From the NCBI RefSeq assembly GCF_047345415.1, contig NZ_JBLFEP010000003.1:744001-808000 (forward strand): a DNA stretch of 64,000 nt, read 5' to 3'. The DNA is from Maribacter_C sp947494565. GTDB taxonomy: Bacteria; Bacteroidota; Bacteroidia; Flavobacteriales; Flavobacteriaceae. Shown here piece by piece: positions 25,548 to 35,139 of the stretch; the stretch's first letter is position 1, and each line of letters starts with the position of its first letter. The position numbers were made by a program, and so were the translations under genes. The notes under the pieces were generated by a model, which saw only the letters and a list, made by a program, of their open reading frames with translations, was not told the DNA's origin and searched no databases.

Positions 25548-26387
25548 TCAATCCCAAATCTCAATCGCATCACAGGTACCTACAAAAGGCACCCCATTTT
25601 GACCAAAGGCATAGGTAATCAGACCAATATAGACCTCGCTGTCATAGCTTGGGGCTACACCCGGTAGATTGCCTGTGTCGTTGTACAACATCCAATTGTC
25701 ATCGGTAGTTTCAAAGTCCGGGTTCGGGGTTTGCCAGTATACGGTAAGTGTTCTGTCGGTGTTGCCTACAATACGGATATCCCCCCGCCCTTCCGGTACG
25801 GTATTGGCGCCAATATCATTGACACTGGAATCGCCATCAACGGTGTTTTTACCTTCAATAGTATAGCCCGTATTTCCGCGGTGGCCGACCACCACATGGG
25901 AGGAGTTGATGGAGTTAAAATCGGTGACATGTACCTGCACCCCGCTAAATAAATACGGCCCGTTATTCGGTACCGGTGCCGTTTGGGAATCTTCTAGCGT
26001 TCCTATTCCGATATTCCGGGCAATAAATTCAAAGGGGAATTCGACAAGTTTGGCGTCAATTCTACCTTGGTCCATATTAAAATGCAGGGTGATATTATTG
26101 GCATTATCGTTTAGGGTCGCTTTGTATCTACCAGAAACACTGGCTACATTTGGTACTGCCGAGGCGTTATTGGTCACATAATCGACCAAGGCACCTTCGG
26201 TATCAAAGCGATCGATAAAATAGTCGTTATTGCTTTCGACCACCGGATCATCGGTGGAATCATCCACGGCATCCTCTACGGTATCGTCGACAGGATCCAC
26301 AAGGGCGTCTTCCAGCGCATCCACTTTATCGGTGGAACAAGAGAGTAGTATTCCGGCACAAAGGGGTATCCATAGGAGCTTTTTCAT
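25548..26387 (-). CDS. Hypothetical SPII lipoprotein with acidic tether
   Basis: This is a 279-residue lipoprotein (signal ending LLSC, Cys17). Residues 22-55 are a run of Asp/Glu/Val repeats (DALVDPVDDTVEDAVDDS), an acidic tether like the one in the lipoprotein at 158. The rest is beta-rich with conserved-looking NDYFIDRFDTEG and a C-terminal VGTCDAIEIWD. The overall pattern could be a lectin-like or carbohydrate-binding jelly roll. No family is recognised with confidence. It is monocistronic; the 240 nt after its stop, up to menB, show nothing clear. Confidence 0.8.
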   Translation of the reverse strand: MKKLLWIPLCAGILLSCSTDKVDALEDALVDPVDDTVEDAVDDSTDDPVVESNNDYFIDRFDTEGALVDYVTNNASAVPNVASVSGRYKATLNDNANNITLHFNMDQGRIDAKLVEFPFEFIARNIGIGTLEDSQTAPVPNNGPYLFSGVQVHVTDFNSINSSHVVVGHRGNTGYTIEGKNTVDGDSSVNDIGANTVPEGRGDIRIVGNTDRTLTVYWQTPNPDFETTDDNWMLYNDTGNLPGVAPSYDSEVYIGLITYAFGQNGVPFVGTCDAIEIWD

Positions 26388-26541
26388 ACATCTGATTTAG
26401 AAGTATAAAACGAAAATACCACCTATCTATTGCCTATGGAGACGCCAACCCAATCCCAACATACCCTTAAGAAAACCACTAGCTACACATGATTTTATTC
26501 GCTATTTTTAGTCTCCGGGCCATGAAGTCCAGTAACACCCC

Positions 26542-27249
26542 ATGAGAGAAAAACCAAGACTTTCCCGCTTAACGGCCATTGTCACCCAATTACAGTCCAA
26601 ACGCATCGTAAGCGCCACCTATCTGGCCGAAAAACACGGGGTAAGCATTCGAACGATCTATCGGGATATTCGAACCCTTGAAAAATCGGGGATACCGATT
26701 ATCACGGAACCTTCAAAAGGATACTCTTTGATGGAAGGCTACCAACTCACTCCAGTGATGTTTACCGAACAGGAAGCCAATGCCCTCATCACCGCGGAAC
26801 AGATCGTTCTCAAGAACAAAGACCAATCCCTTACCGAAAATTACCACAGTGCCGTAACCAAAATCAAGGCGACCCTGCGCCATTCCCAAAAGGAAAAAAC
26901 GGAATTGCTCACAGATCGGATCCAGTATCGGGAAAACCCCAAAGCTGAGAAAACAAGTGATTATTTGATGGCCTTGCAATCGGCCATCATTCACTTTCAG
27001 CTCCTAGAAATCAATTATCTGTCCTTACAGGGGGAACGTACGCAACGCATTGTAGAACCCTTTGCCGTGTACAGTACGCAGGGAAATTGGTTGTTGATCG
27101 CCTTCTGCCGATTGCGAAACGGTTTTCGGGCCTTCCGGGTCGATTTCATCGAAAATATCCGTCGGCAACATGCGACCTTCGAGGCGCACGGAATGAGCCT
27201 AGAGGACTATTTTCGATTGTGTCGCGAACAATTAAAAAAACAACCCTGA
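26542..27249 (+). CDS. HTH/WYL-domain transcriptional regulator (YafY type)
   Basis: This is a 235-residue regulator. Residues 5-62 form a DeoR-like winged helix (LQSKRIVSATYLAEKHGV, then RTIYRDIRTLEKSGIPI). Residues 135-215 form a WYL ligand-sensing domain, here LLEINYLSLQGERTQRIVEPFAVYSTQGNWLLIAFCR. WYL domains bind nucleotides or other small ligands. It heads a same-strand series with the GyrI-like gene (60-nt gap) and the DUF1801 gene, a combination often seen in Flavobacteriaceae. Confidence 0.92.
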   Translation: MREKPRLSRLTAIVTQLQSKRIVSATYLAEKHGVSIRTIYRDIRTLEKSGIPIITEPSKGYSLMEGYQLTPVMFTEQEANALITAEQIVLKNKDQSLTENYHSAVTKIKATLRHSQKEKTELLTDRIQYRENPKAEKTSDYLMALQSAIIHFQLLEINYLSLQGERTQRIVEPFAVYSTQGNWLLIAFCRLRNGFRAFRVDFIENIRRQHATFEAHGMSLEDYFRLCREQLKKQP

Positions 27250-27309
27250 CATACCCTTGTCATAAGCCGGTCGTAGGTTTGCTTTCATAATCATAAAACA
27301 CGGTATTCT

Positions 27310-27768
27310 ATGAAAACAGTAGCACAAGAAGGATTCAAGGTCATTGGAATCTTAATCCGAACGACCAACGAAAATGGGCAATCGGCCCAAGATATTCCCA
27401 AACTTTGGGAACGGTTTATGACCGAAGATACCAAGGCCCAAATACCGAACACCGTCGATTCGGAAGTCCTATGCATTTACACTAACTACGAAGAGGATCA
27501 TACGAAGCCCTATGACACCCTATTGGGATGCCGAGTGGCCAGCTTAGATAACATTCCCGTGGGTATGGTAGGACGCACATTCGAGCCCAGTCAATACGCC
27601 CAATCCATGGCCAAAGGAAACCTGACCCAAGGCATAGTATATCAGAGCTGGGTCGACATTTGGAACCAAGACCTAGACCGGACCTTCAGGGCGGACTTTG
27701 AGGTCTACGGCGAAAAGGCCCAAGATCCGACCCATGCGGAAGTCGATATTTTTGTAGGGATAAAATAG
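27310..27768 (+). CDS. GyrI-like effector-binding domain protein
   Basis: This is a 152-residue protein made of one GyrI-like/AraC effector-binding domain, a small-ligand-binding SHS2 duplication. FKVIGILIRTTNENGQSAQDIPKLWERFM starts the fold, LCIYTNYEEDHTKPYDTLLGC is the middle strand pair, and the conserved core Glu lies near the end (HAEVDIFVGIK). It has no DNA-binding domain, so it may be a stand-alone sensor or hydrolase. It follows the WYL regulator and precedes DUF1801 by 5 nt. Confidence 0.88.
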   Translation: MKTVAQEGFKVIGILIRTTNENGQSAQDIPKLWERFMTEDTKAQIPNTVDSEVLCIYTNYEEDHTKPYDTLLGCRVASLDNIPVGMVGRTFEPSQYAQSMAKGNLTQGIVYQSWVDIWNQDLDRTFRADFEVYGEKAQDPTHAEVDIFVGIK

Positions 27769-27773
27769 TCTAG

Positions 27774-28124
27774 ATGAAGCCCATAGACCATTTTTATGCC
27801 GATCAGCAAGAACCGCTCAAGAGTTGTCTATGGGCTTTAAAGGGAATTATCGAGAATTACCATCTGCAACTGGAAGCCCGATGGTACTATCGGCTGCCCT
27901 GTTTCATGTATCAAAACCAGATTTTCTGCTATCTGTGGGTCGACCGCAAAACCCAATTTCCCTATATCGCCATCGGTAAAGGGGTACAACTCGACCATCC
28001 GGATCTTATTCAAGGCAATCGGACATTTACCAAGTTGTTGTTCATTGATCCCAATAAAGATATTCCTATAGAAAAAATCCATAACATCTTCGATCGGGCC
28101 ATGACTTTGTATGATACCGATTAG
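27774..28124 (+). CDS. DUF1801 domain protein
   Basis: This is a 116-residue protein. The pattern LQLEARWYYRLPCFMYQNQIFCYLWVDRK followed by YIAIGKG fits DUF1801 (YdhG-like), a small alpha/beta fold with conserved aromatic residues and a weak likeness to iron chaperone frataxin. Its role is not established. Its start lies 5 nt after the GyrI-like gene, so the two are surely cotranscribed. Confidence 0.8.
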   Translation: MKPIDHFYADQQEPLKSCLWALKGIIENYHLQLEARWYYRLPCFMYQNQIFCYLWVDRKTQFPYIAIGKGVQLDHPDLIQGNRTFTKLLFIDPNKDIPIEKIHNIFDRAMTLYDTD

Positions 28125-28213
28125 ACCTTAGCCTACGGATGTGGGACTACAAGGTTCCGGTTTCAGGCAACAAACTCGTCACTAACGGCGTCTTCTAACA
28201 AAGTACCAGCTCA

Positions 28214-28615
28214 ATGCAATCTTCAAAGACCCAAAAAACGTTCAAAACCACAACCCTATTTACTACTATCGGCAGTATTCTCTTATTGGTGATGGCCGCC
28301 TTTCACGGGAGCGGCTTTTTCTATGTGCGTGAAGCCATTACAAGTTCGAATGCCGAGGATTTTCTAAAGGATATCGTACCGGCCTTGTTCGCACACCCTT
28401 CCATTCACTTGATGGGCCTATCCGCTTTAGGGCTATTGACTTTATGGCTTCGGCACGAGGCCTATAAAGTTGCTTGGTTACTGGCGGCACTCATTGCGCT
28501 CGATGCCGTGTTGGCCTTCTATCTGGGTGGATGCATCCCAGGACTGCTCCTCCTTCTCGCCGCCGCGTGTTTTGTGTTAAGCGGAGGGAAGTCCAAAAAC
28601 ATGCCCTCCGCATAA
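28214..28615 (+). CDS. Small integral membrane protein
   Basis: This is a 133-residue protein with four hydrophobic segments (about 14-32, 58-77, 82-97 and 100-121), short loops and no catalytic motif. Polar residues cluster between the first two helices (REAITSSNAEDFLKDIVP). It may belong to a small DUF4345-like membrane family, but the match is weak. It lies 89 nt after DUF1801 on the same strand and may be the last gene of that group. Confidence 0.75.
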   Translation: MQSSKTQKTFKTTTLFTTIGSILLLVMAAFHGSGFFYVREAITSSNAEDFLKDIVPALFAHPSIHLMGLSALGLLTLWLRHEAYKVAWLLAALIALDAVLAFYLGGCIPGLLLLLAAACFVLSGGKSKNMPSA

Positions 28616-28735
28616 GACGCCAATGCTCGGCGCTGCATTGGTCAACGATCATCTTCATACTGCATAGTCATAGTACAGATCAGGACCTTATCTCTTTTTT
28701 ATTTCCTATTTTTAGTCCTATCGAAAACACCACCT

Positions 28736-30034
28736 ATGAAAACCCCTATATGTTTTATAGCACTACTCATTTGCGCACAGACTTTTAGTCAAGAAGCCAT
28801 GCGTCGCTGGCGCAAACTCAATCAGGTCCGTCAAGACAAATTCGATCTGGTGCTCCCGGAAGCCATGCGCGAAAATCAAATCGAGATGTGGATCGTGACC
28901 AATCGCGAAGGCAACCTCGACCCCCTCTACACCGATATGGGCGAAGGTTATGTTGGCCAAAACGCTTACTACGTGTTTACGGATACGGGTGAGGAACGTA
29001 TTGAGCGGGCCGCACTTGGTGTTGGCGGCTACTTGCTGAAGGAAGGCCGTACCTATGACTACTTTGGTTCCGCTGACGAGTTGAAAAGCTATGTGGAAGA
29101 ACGCGATCCTAAAAGTATTGGCCTCAACATCTCCAAAAACTTTGGGGGTGCCGACGGACTCACCCACTCCGCCTATCTGGAGCTTTCAGAGACCTTAGGC
29201 GAGAAATACGCCCAACGTTTTGTTTCGGCCGAGAAATTGGTCTCCGATTTTCGATCGCGACGCGTGGCCAGTGAAATTGCCATCTATGCCGAGGCGGGCG
29301 ACTTCTCCTATACCATTGCCGAAAAAGCGTTTTCAAATCAAGTCATCACGCCTGGGGTCACGACCCTAGAAGATGTCGCTTGGTTTATGAAAGAGCAACA
29401 GTTCAAACACAATCTGGGCTCCTCTTTCGGAATGCCTTCGGTATATATTACAGGTCCTGATGGGGTTGAAGCCACTTCTAGCGACCGGATCATTCAGCGC
29501 GGTGATGTGTTGATGCTTGATTGGGGCGTGGGCCTGATGAATATGTTCACCGACATGAAACGGGTGGCCTATGTACTCAAGGAAGGAGAAACCGAGGTGC
29601 CGGCCGGAATTCAAAATGCCTTTGATCAAGGGGTCAAAGTGCGTGATGTCATCAAAAAGACCATCAAACCAGGTGTAACGGCTCAAAAGGCGGAAGATGC
29701 CATCTATGCTGCCCTGACCCAAGCGGGATTCAACCAAATGAAGGGGTTTAATAAATTCACGGATCTGGACAAAACCGATGTCATTATCGGGTGCCATTCG
29801 GTGGGCAACTGGGGACATGGTATCGGGCCATCCATCGCCTTTTTCAATCCCGTTCGATTGGGGTATGAACTCAAACCTTCAAACCTTATTTCCATTGAAT
29901 TGTTCGCCTACACGAAAATACCCGAATGGGGTGGTAAAAAATTACGGGTGCCTTTGGAAGACGATGCCATCATTACGGAACGTGGAATCGAATGGTTATA
30001 TCCTATAAACCCAAGGGTATTGGTCATCAAATAG
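28736..30034 (+). CDS. M24-family metallopeptidase (Xaa-Pro aminopeptidase-like), secreted
   Basis: This is a 432-residue enzyme. A signal peptide (1-18, ending TFSQ) marks it as periplasmic or secreted, unlike most cytosolic aminopeptidase P. The N-terminal domain (about 20-170) is the creatinase-type domain. The pita-bread domain keeps the five metal ligands: two Asp in LMLDWGVGLMNMFTDMKR, His in CHSVGNWGHGIG, and two Glu in ISIELFAY and VPLEDDAII. It removes N-terminal residues next to proline. The P1-family peptidase gene follows after 9 nt, so the two form a peptidase operon. Confidence 0.9.
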   Translation: MKTPICFIALLICAQTFSQEAMRRWRKLNQVRQDKFDLVLPEAMRENQIEMWIVTNREGNLDPLYTDMGEGYVGQNAYYVFTDTGEERIERAALGVGGYLLKEGRTYDYFGSADELKSYVEERDPKSIGLNISKNFGGADGLTHSAYLELSETLGEKYAQRFVSAEKLVSDFRSRRVASEIAIYAEAGDFSYTIAEKAFSNQVITPGVTTLEDVAWFMKEQQFKHNLGSSFGMPSVYITGPDGVEATSSDRIIQRGDVLMLDWGVGLMNMFTDMKRVAYVLKEGETEVPAGIQNAFDQGVKVRDVIKKTIKPGVTAQKAEDAIYAALTQAGFNQMKGFNKFTDLDKTDVIIGCHSVGNWGHGIGPSIAFFNPVRLGYELKPSNLISIELFAYTKIPEWGGKKLRVPLEDDAIITERGIEWLYPINPRVLVIK

Positions 30035-30043
30035 GATTCACGC

Positions 30044-31177
30044 ATGTATAAACTCACACTACTCATTTGCATAGGTATGACCACACAACTAACGGCACAG
30101 ACCATGAGACTACGCGACCACGGTATTGAAATCGGTGTACTCAAAACCGGCCCCTTAAACAGCATTACGGACGTTGAGGGCGTGAAAGTAGGGCACGCCA
30201 CCCTCATTGCCGGCGATGACGTCAGAACAGGCGTAACCGCCATCTTACCTCATTCGGGGAATATATTTCAGCAGAAAGTACCCGCGGCCATTTATTTGGG
30301 CAATGGTTTTGGAAAACTGGCAGGCTATAGTCAAGTAAAGGAACTGGGAAATATAGAGACACCCATCATCTTGACCAATACCTTAAATGTGCCAGCGGCT
30401 TCAAATGCCCTGATTACCTACACCCTTGCACAAGAAGACAACAAAGATGTGCGATCGGTCAATTCGGTAGTAGGCGAGACCAATGATGGTTGGCTGAACG
30501 ATATCAGAGGGCGGCATGTGAAGGAGTCCCATGTATTGGATGCCATCAAAAATGCGACAAAAGGTGTAGTGGCGGAAGGAAATGTCGGCGCAGGTACCGG
30601 TACGATCTGTTTTAACTATAAAGGGGGAATCGGCACTTCCTCACGGGTACTACCGGAAGCCCATGGCGGCTATACCGTCGGGGTTTTGGTGCAGACCAAT
30701 TTTGGAGGGATCTTTGAACTGAATGGCGTGCCTATTGCCAAGGAGTTGGACAATTATCCGCGACAGTATACCTACGATGTGGATGGGTCTTGTATGATCG
30801 TGGTGCTAACCGATGCCCCTTTAAGCGCACGAAATCTAGAACGCATGGCGAAGCGTGCCATGATGGGACTCGCCAAAACCGGGGGTATTGCCTCCAATGG
30901 CAGCGGGGATTATGTCATAGCGGCATCCACGGCTGCGGAAAACCGGATTCCCTATCGGTCAGACTCCCGCCTCATAACCCACAAGGAACTCAGAAACGGT
31001 GCCATGTCTCCCCTGTTTTTAGCGACCATCGAAGCCACGGAAGAGGCTATTTTAAATTCTCTTTTTGCTGCAAAAGACATGAAAGGTCGCGATGGGCATG
31101 AGGTGAAGGCCTTACCTATTGATACAGTGCTTGCCGTAATGAAAAAATACAAGGCCTTGACGCCGGATAAGGACTAG
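30044..31177 (+). CDS. P1 (DmpA/S58) family aminopeptidase, secreted
   Basis: This is a 377-residue Ntn-type self-processing peptidase. A signal peptide (1-19, ending LTAQ) precedes GPLNSITDVEGVKVGHATLI, the family N-terminus. GNGFGKLAGYSQVKELG, ETPIILTNTLNV and GNVGAGTGTICFNYKGGIGTSSR follow. The cleavage and catalytic site is in IASNGSGDYVIAAST, where Ser (after Gly) becomes the nucleophile. Family members release N-terminal D- or L-amino acids or beta-amino acids. It follows the M24 gene by 9 nt. Its stop overlaps the convergent glycosyltransferase gene by 4 nt. Confidence 0.92.
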   Translation: MYKLTLLICIGMTTQLTAQTMRLRDHGIEIGVLKTGPLNSITDVEGVKVGHATLIAGDDVRTGVTAILPHSGNIFQQKVPAAIYLGNGFGKLAGYSQVKELGNIETPIILTNTLNVPAASNALITYTLAQEDNKDVRSVNSVVGETNDGWLNDIRGRHVKESHVLDAIKNATKGVVAEGNVGAGTGTICFNYKGGIGTSSRVLPEAHGGYTVGVLVQTNFGGIFELNGVPIAKELDNYPRQYTYDVDGSCMIVVLTDAPLSARNLERMAKRAMMGLAKTGGIASNGSGDYVIAASTAAENRIPYRSDSRLITHKELRNGAMSPLFLATIEATEEAILNSLFAAKDMKGRDGHEVKALPIDTVLAVMKKYKALTPDKD

Positions 31178-32424
31178 ATCGGCCGCGGTTTGTTCTTTTC
31201 TTCGATCCACTTTGCCATATATTTCGTCGCGGCCAAGGTCTGATGGAGCAACAGTTGCCCGATGACATTTTGCGTCCGATGCGATTGGAGATTCGATTGA
31301 AGGTTTTGGATTCTATTCTGGAAGGATACACGATGTACTTCCCTATCAAAACGTGTCTTCAGAGTGTGGATTCCCGATACCTGCGCTTCGTGCCATGACT
31401 CCTGATGGCGATACAGCCCAACGGCCATTTTAGAAAAGGCAGCGGCATCTTCTATTACGGTTTCCGGTAAGGCTAAGGGGTCATATATCCCTTCTGCCCC
31501 AACTGCTGTGGTGACACTGGGCGTACCATGGCGCATGGCATCCAAAAGCTTTCCTTTTAGTCCCGCACCAAAGCGAAGGGGCGCTAGGTTTACTTTGGCA
31601 ATTCCCATTACGGTTTGCAAATCCTCGACCCAGCCGTGGACCAAAAACCCTTCTTTTTTAGTGTGAAACTGTTGGATATGCTCCGGTAGATAGGCCCCAT
31701 AGATATGCAAACTGGTGTCTGGAAGTTGTTTTCGAATCAGCGGCCATAATGTCTCTTTTAACCAAATAACAGCATCCCTGTTGGGTGCATGTTTCCCGTT
31801 ACCGATGCAGATGAAATCGGTTCGGGCTTCAAAGGGCTTCCAATTTTGGAGTTCCATCTGGGACAATGGAGCAATCATAAATGGTAGGTACAACAATAGG
31901 GAATCGGTCATCCCCTCGGTCTCCAGCAGCAATTGCATCTCATAGGTCGAAATGATCAACGACAGATCCGATCGGAAGATACTAGCCAGTTCGCGTTTGC
32001 AATATTCGGTTTGCAGCCAAAAATCCTTCGTACACGGCACCTTCGCTTTAAACGCTTTCTCTCGAGCGTAACGCAAGGAATGCAGATCTTCTGTATCCAA
32101 TATCCTTAGGGCGTCAGGGGCATATTCGGCCACCCGCCAACCAAACTGTTCCTCGGTCAAAAAGCGATCGAACAAAACGATATGGGGCTTTAATTCCGAA
32201 ATGAAACCATCAAAACGCGAATCGTTGAGTTGAATAGGAACCCGCTCAATGCCGAGTGCCTTTAAATCCAGCGATAAATCCGATGCAGAGGCCGTACTTG
32301 AAAAGGTAATGTGGTACTCGAATTGCAGAAAGAACTTTAGCAGCTGCTCCATCCGTTTCCCCGCAGCAGTAGCCTTGGGCTCAGGCCAGGTGTAACCGAT
32401 TACAAGCAGTTTTTTTGAGTGCAT
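31174..32424 (-). CDS. Family 4-type glycosyltransferase
   Basis: This is a 416-residue GT-B glycosyltransferase. I start it at ATG 32424 (MHSKKLLVIGYTWPEP) because the open frame upstream overlaps the helicase gene and lacks sense. The N-terminal domain has a flexible acceptor loop (KATAAGKRMEQLL). The C-terminal domain has FICIGNGKHAPNRDAV, the donor-side VHGWVEDLQTVMGIAKVNLAPLRFGAGLKGKLLDAM and the Gly-rich/Glu region with PSVTTAVGAEGI. GT4 members add sugars in LPS, capsule or glycolipid synthesis. It is isolated from other glycan genes. Substrates are unknown. Confidence 0.88.
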   Translation of the reverse strand: MHSKKLLVIGYTWPEPKATAAGKRMEQLLKFFLQFEYHITFSSTASASDLSLDLKALGIERVPIQLNDSRFDGFISELKPHIVLFDRFLTEEQFGWRVAEYAPDALRILDTEDLHSLRYAREKAFKAKVPCTKDFWLQTEYCKRELASIFRSDLSLIISTYEMQLLLETEGMTDSLLLYLPFMIAPLSQMELQNWKPFEARTDFICIGNGKHAPNRDAVIWLKETLWPLIRKQLPDTSLHIYGAYLPEHIQQFHTKKEGFLVHGWVEDLQTVMGIAKVNLAPLRFGAGLKGKLLDAMRHGTPSVTTAVGAEGIYDPLALPETVIEDAAAFSKMAVGLYRHQESWHEAQVSGIHTLKTRFDREVHRVSFQNRIQNLQSNLQSHRTQNVIGQLLLHQTLAATKYMAKWIEEKNKPRPI

Positions 32425-32531
32425 AACAGATGAAAAACAGGGGGTAAGTTCTTTGCGATCTTCCCTACGGACAACAGAACGAATTCGATGATCAAAATCG
32501 CAAGACGTTAGTACCGTATTGAAATACCCGG

Positions 32532-34043
32532 TTACATTTTCGCAGCGAACTTTCTGGAAATGGCCGATCGGAGCTTGCGCTCGTAATCCTCTTCTAACCA
32601 CTCCTTATAGTTCTTTGTATTGTTCATGATGCAATACGAATACTGCCGCACACGAAAGGCGATCTCTTCCTTCAATTGCTTGGCAAGGATACGGGCATCG
32701 AATACATCCTCGGCATTCTCAACGCAAATCACCGCATGCTGCTCGATACTGTTTTCCAAGACCGTCTTTGATTTGAGTCCTTGGGCGAATACCTTTTTAT
32801 ATTCCTCTTTGATATCGAACTCGATATTCGTTGATTTTGCGAATTGCTCACGAAGGGCCGCTGGCATTTCATAGACGAACTCCCGTTCGATTTCTTCGTC
32901 ATTCTTGATGTTCTCCAAATAGAAATCGGGAAAATGAAAGATTTCCTGCCAATCTACGGGAGCATCCCATAGACCGAATCGAGCGATATTATTCCCTAAA
33001 TCGACCACACTAAACTCCTTTTTGTGCGGTAACACCCTTGAACCACGTCCGATCATTTGAAAATAAAGGGTCAATGATCGCGTAGCCCGGTTCAAAATAA
33101 TCACCTCAACAGTGGGTTCGTCAAAACCCGTGGTCAATATACTGACAGAGGTCAGAATGGCATCGGGAGTCTCGGAAAACCACTCCAATATTTCACGCCG
33201 TTCCGAAGCGGTATTTTTATTATCCAAGTGTCTGATATTGTAGCCTGCCTTTTTAAAGGTTTCGTATACATATCTTGAGGTATTGATCCCGTTATTGAAG
33301 ATCAAGGTTTTTTTGCCCTTCGCAATTTCGGTATATGCGGTCGTCAACTTACCGAGCATACTCTGATTGCTATATAACTCATCGGATGATTTTACAGTGT
33401 AATCACCACTGATGCCCAACTTCAAGCTTTGAAGGCTCACATCGTAATTATACATATTGGCCTTTGCAAGAAAATTTTTCTTGATCAATGAGCCTATGGA
33501 CTCTCCCACGATCAGCTTTTGATAATTATCCTTCATGGGAAGCTTGATGTTTGAGCTCAAGGGAGTAGCGGTAACACCGAGAATAGTCGACTTTTCGAAA
33601 TACTTAAAGAGTTTACGAAAGGAATTGTAGTGCGCCTCGTCAATGATGACCAGGCCGATGTTATTGATCTCGACTTTCTCCTCTTGAAGACGATTGTTCA
33701 AGGTCTCCACCATCGCCACGAAACACTTGTACTCATCTTGGTCTTTCAATTCTTTGACCTCACTATTGATGATCTTGTTGTGCACGCCAAAACCGGTGAG
33801 CATTCTTGAGGTCTGAACGCTCAATTCGATACGATGTGTAAGCACGACTACTTTTTTGCCGGTTCTTTCGGTATATCGTTTCGCTATTTCCGAAAAAACA
33901 ACGGTTTTACCACCACCCGTAGGCAATTGGTAAAGAATATTGGAGGTATCATCGGATTCATCAAGGTATTTGAAGATGGTCGTCAAATCTTCCAGTTGGT
34001 AATCGTAGAGTGTCTTTTCCTTAGTGTTCTTTTGTAGCTCCAA
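32532..34043 (-). CDS. Superfamily II DEAD/DEAH-box helicase
   Basis: This is a 503-residue helicase. Motif Q/I: YQLEDLTTIF, then LPTGGGKTVVFSE (Walker A). Motif II: LVIIDEAHYNSF (DEAH). Motif III: LGVTATP. Motif V: ILTSVSILTTGFDEP. Motif VI: YFQMIGRGSRVLPHK. This set is typical of the XPB/UvrB-like SF2 branch, which translocates on or unwinds nucleic acid. Residues 375-503 form a helical tail with unknown partners. It starts at TTG 34043, as no ATG precedes the helicase core. No nuclease or methyltransferase lies nearby, so it does not look like a restriction system. Confidence 0.9.
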   Translation of the reverse strand: MELQKNTKEKTLYDYQLEDLTTIFKYLDESDDTSNILYQLPTGGGKTVVFSEIAKRYTERTGKKVVVLTHRIELSVQTSRMLTGFGVHNKIINSEVKELKDQDEYKCFVAMVETLNNRLQEEKVEINNIGLVIIDEAHYNSFRKLFKYFEKSTILGVTATPLSSNIKLPMKDNYQKLIVGESIGSLIKKNFLAKANMYNYDVSLQSLKLGISGDYTVKSSDELYSNQSMLGKLTTAYTEIAKGKKTLIFNNGINTSRYVYETFKKAGYNIRHLDNKNTASERREILEWFSETPDAILTSVSILTTGFDEPTVEVIILNRATRSLTLYFQMIGRGSRVLPHKKEFSVVDLGNNIARFGLWDAPVDWQEIFHFPDFYLENIKNDEEIEREFVYEMPAALREQFAKSTNIEFDIKEEYKKVFAQGLKSKTVLENSIEQHAVICVENAEDVFDARILAKQLKEEIAFRVRQYSYCIMNNTKNYKEWLEEDYERKLRSAISRKFAAKM

Positions 34044-34171
34044 GCAGTAGATAAATTTTATAGGTCGTCCTAAAAGTTGTTAAAAAGCTAATTTTGCAAA
34101 ATTAACTGATTTTTGTACTTGAGCGAAACAATACTTCGAAAAATGAATTTTAAATTTTTGTGCAAACGAAC

Positions 34172-35101
34172 TTAGTACCCTTTCGTTTTAGACACCAAGT
34201 GCAATAAAGGCGCGCCTTTTTGACTTCGGTAGTAGTTTTCCAAAATTTGTGGCACTACCGAAGTGGTATCCGAAACGCTTGCATAATGTGGTGTAATATT
34301 GATTTTTTCATGAGCCCAAAAAGGGTGGGTCTCGGGCAACGGTTCTTGATGAAAAACATCTAAGGTCGCCCCGGAAAGGTGATTGTTATCCACCGCCGCG
34401 ATCAAATCGGCATCCACCATATGTCCGCCACGCGCCGCATTGATCACATAAGCCCCTTTGGGCAATCTGTTAAATAGTTCGGTATTCAGTATTCCAGTGG
34501 TTTCATCGGTCAAGGGCAATAGGCATACCAAGATTTGGCTTGTGGCCAGAAACTCATCGAATGTATGTTCTCCCGCAAAGGTGACCGCTCCAGCAATTTG
34601 CTTTTCAGAACGGGCCCACCCTTGCGTTTTAAATCCTATTCGCACCAGATCATCGGCCAGCACTTTTCCCAAGGCACCTAGGCCCATAACACCCACGGTA
34701 AAATCCGTAATTCGATAATAAGGCTTCGGGCTCCACACCTTATGGAACTGATCCACTCTGTAGGTTTGTAAATGCTTCAAATAACTAAAAATAGTCGCGA
34801 TCACGTATTCGGACATATCACTGGCCAACATCGTATCGACAACTCTGGTAATGGGCAGGTCTTCGGGAAGGGACTCGTCTTCAAATAGAAAGTCCACTCC
34901 TGCCCCACTCGATGCGATATACTTCAAATTGGGGTAATCGGTCAGTGTTCCTTTCGGATGTTTCCATACCAACGCGACCTCGACTGCAGACTTGTCATGA
35001 GGTTCTAGATAACCGTATACTTCAATTTTAGGGTCTTGTGCCCTGAGGGCTTCCTTCCACAATTCTATTTTATCGTCTTGTCTAATGATTACTATGCTCA
35101 T
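34172..35101 (-). CDS. D-2-hydroxyacid dehydrogenase, glyoxylate/hydroxypyruvate reductase A type
   Basis: This is a 309-residue NAD(P)-dependent reductase. The Rossmann motif is GVMGLGALGKVLADDL (residues about 141-156). The catalytic residues lie in INAARGGHMVDADL (Arg), DVFHQEPLPETHPFW (Glu) and ITPHYASVS (His). The N-terminal catalytic-domain motif YIASSGAGVDFL is also present. This set matches GhrA-like enzymes that reduce glyoxylate or hydroxypyruvate to glycolate or glycerate. The DUF6155 gene lies 38 nt upstream on the same strand and may be cotranscribed. Confidence 0.9.
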   Translation of the reverse strand: MSIVIIRQDDKIELWKEALRAQDPKIEVYGYLEPHDKSAVEVALVWKHPKGTLTDYPNLKYIASSGAGVDFLFEDESLPEDLPITRVVDTMLASDMSEYVIATIFSYLKHLQTYRVDQFHKVWSPKPYYRITDFTVGVMGLGALGKVLADDLVRIGFKTQGWARSEKQIAGAVTFAGEHTFDEFLATSQILVCLLPLTDETTGILNTELFNRLPKGAYVINAARGGHMVDADLIAAVDNNHLSGATLDVFHQEPLPETHPFWAHEKINITPHYASVSDTTSVVPQILENYYRSQKGAPLLHLVSKTKGY

Positions 35102-35139
35102 CGTGTTTTGTTAATTGCGAGATACTTTCTTATCGTGTT

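Noticed and set aside
32425..32601. N-terminal extension of the glycosyltransferase frame
   Set aside because: It overlaps the 3' end of the helicase gene, is Arg-rich with no fold, and the GT-B domain starts at ATG 32424.
32532..34043. Defence island or restriction system around the SF2 helicase
   Set aside because: Neighbours are a glycosyltransferase and a hydroxyacid dehydrogenase; no nuclease, methyltransferase or recombinase lies nearby.
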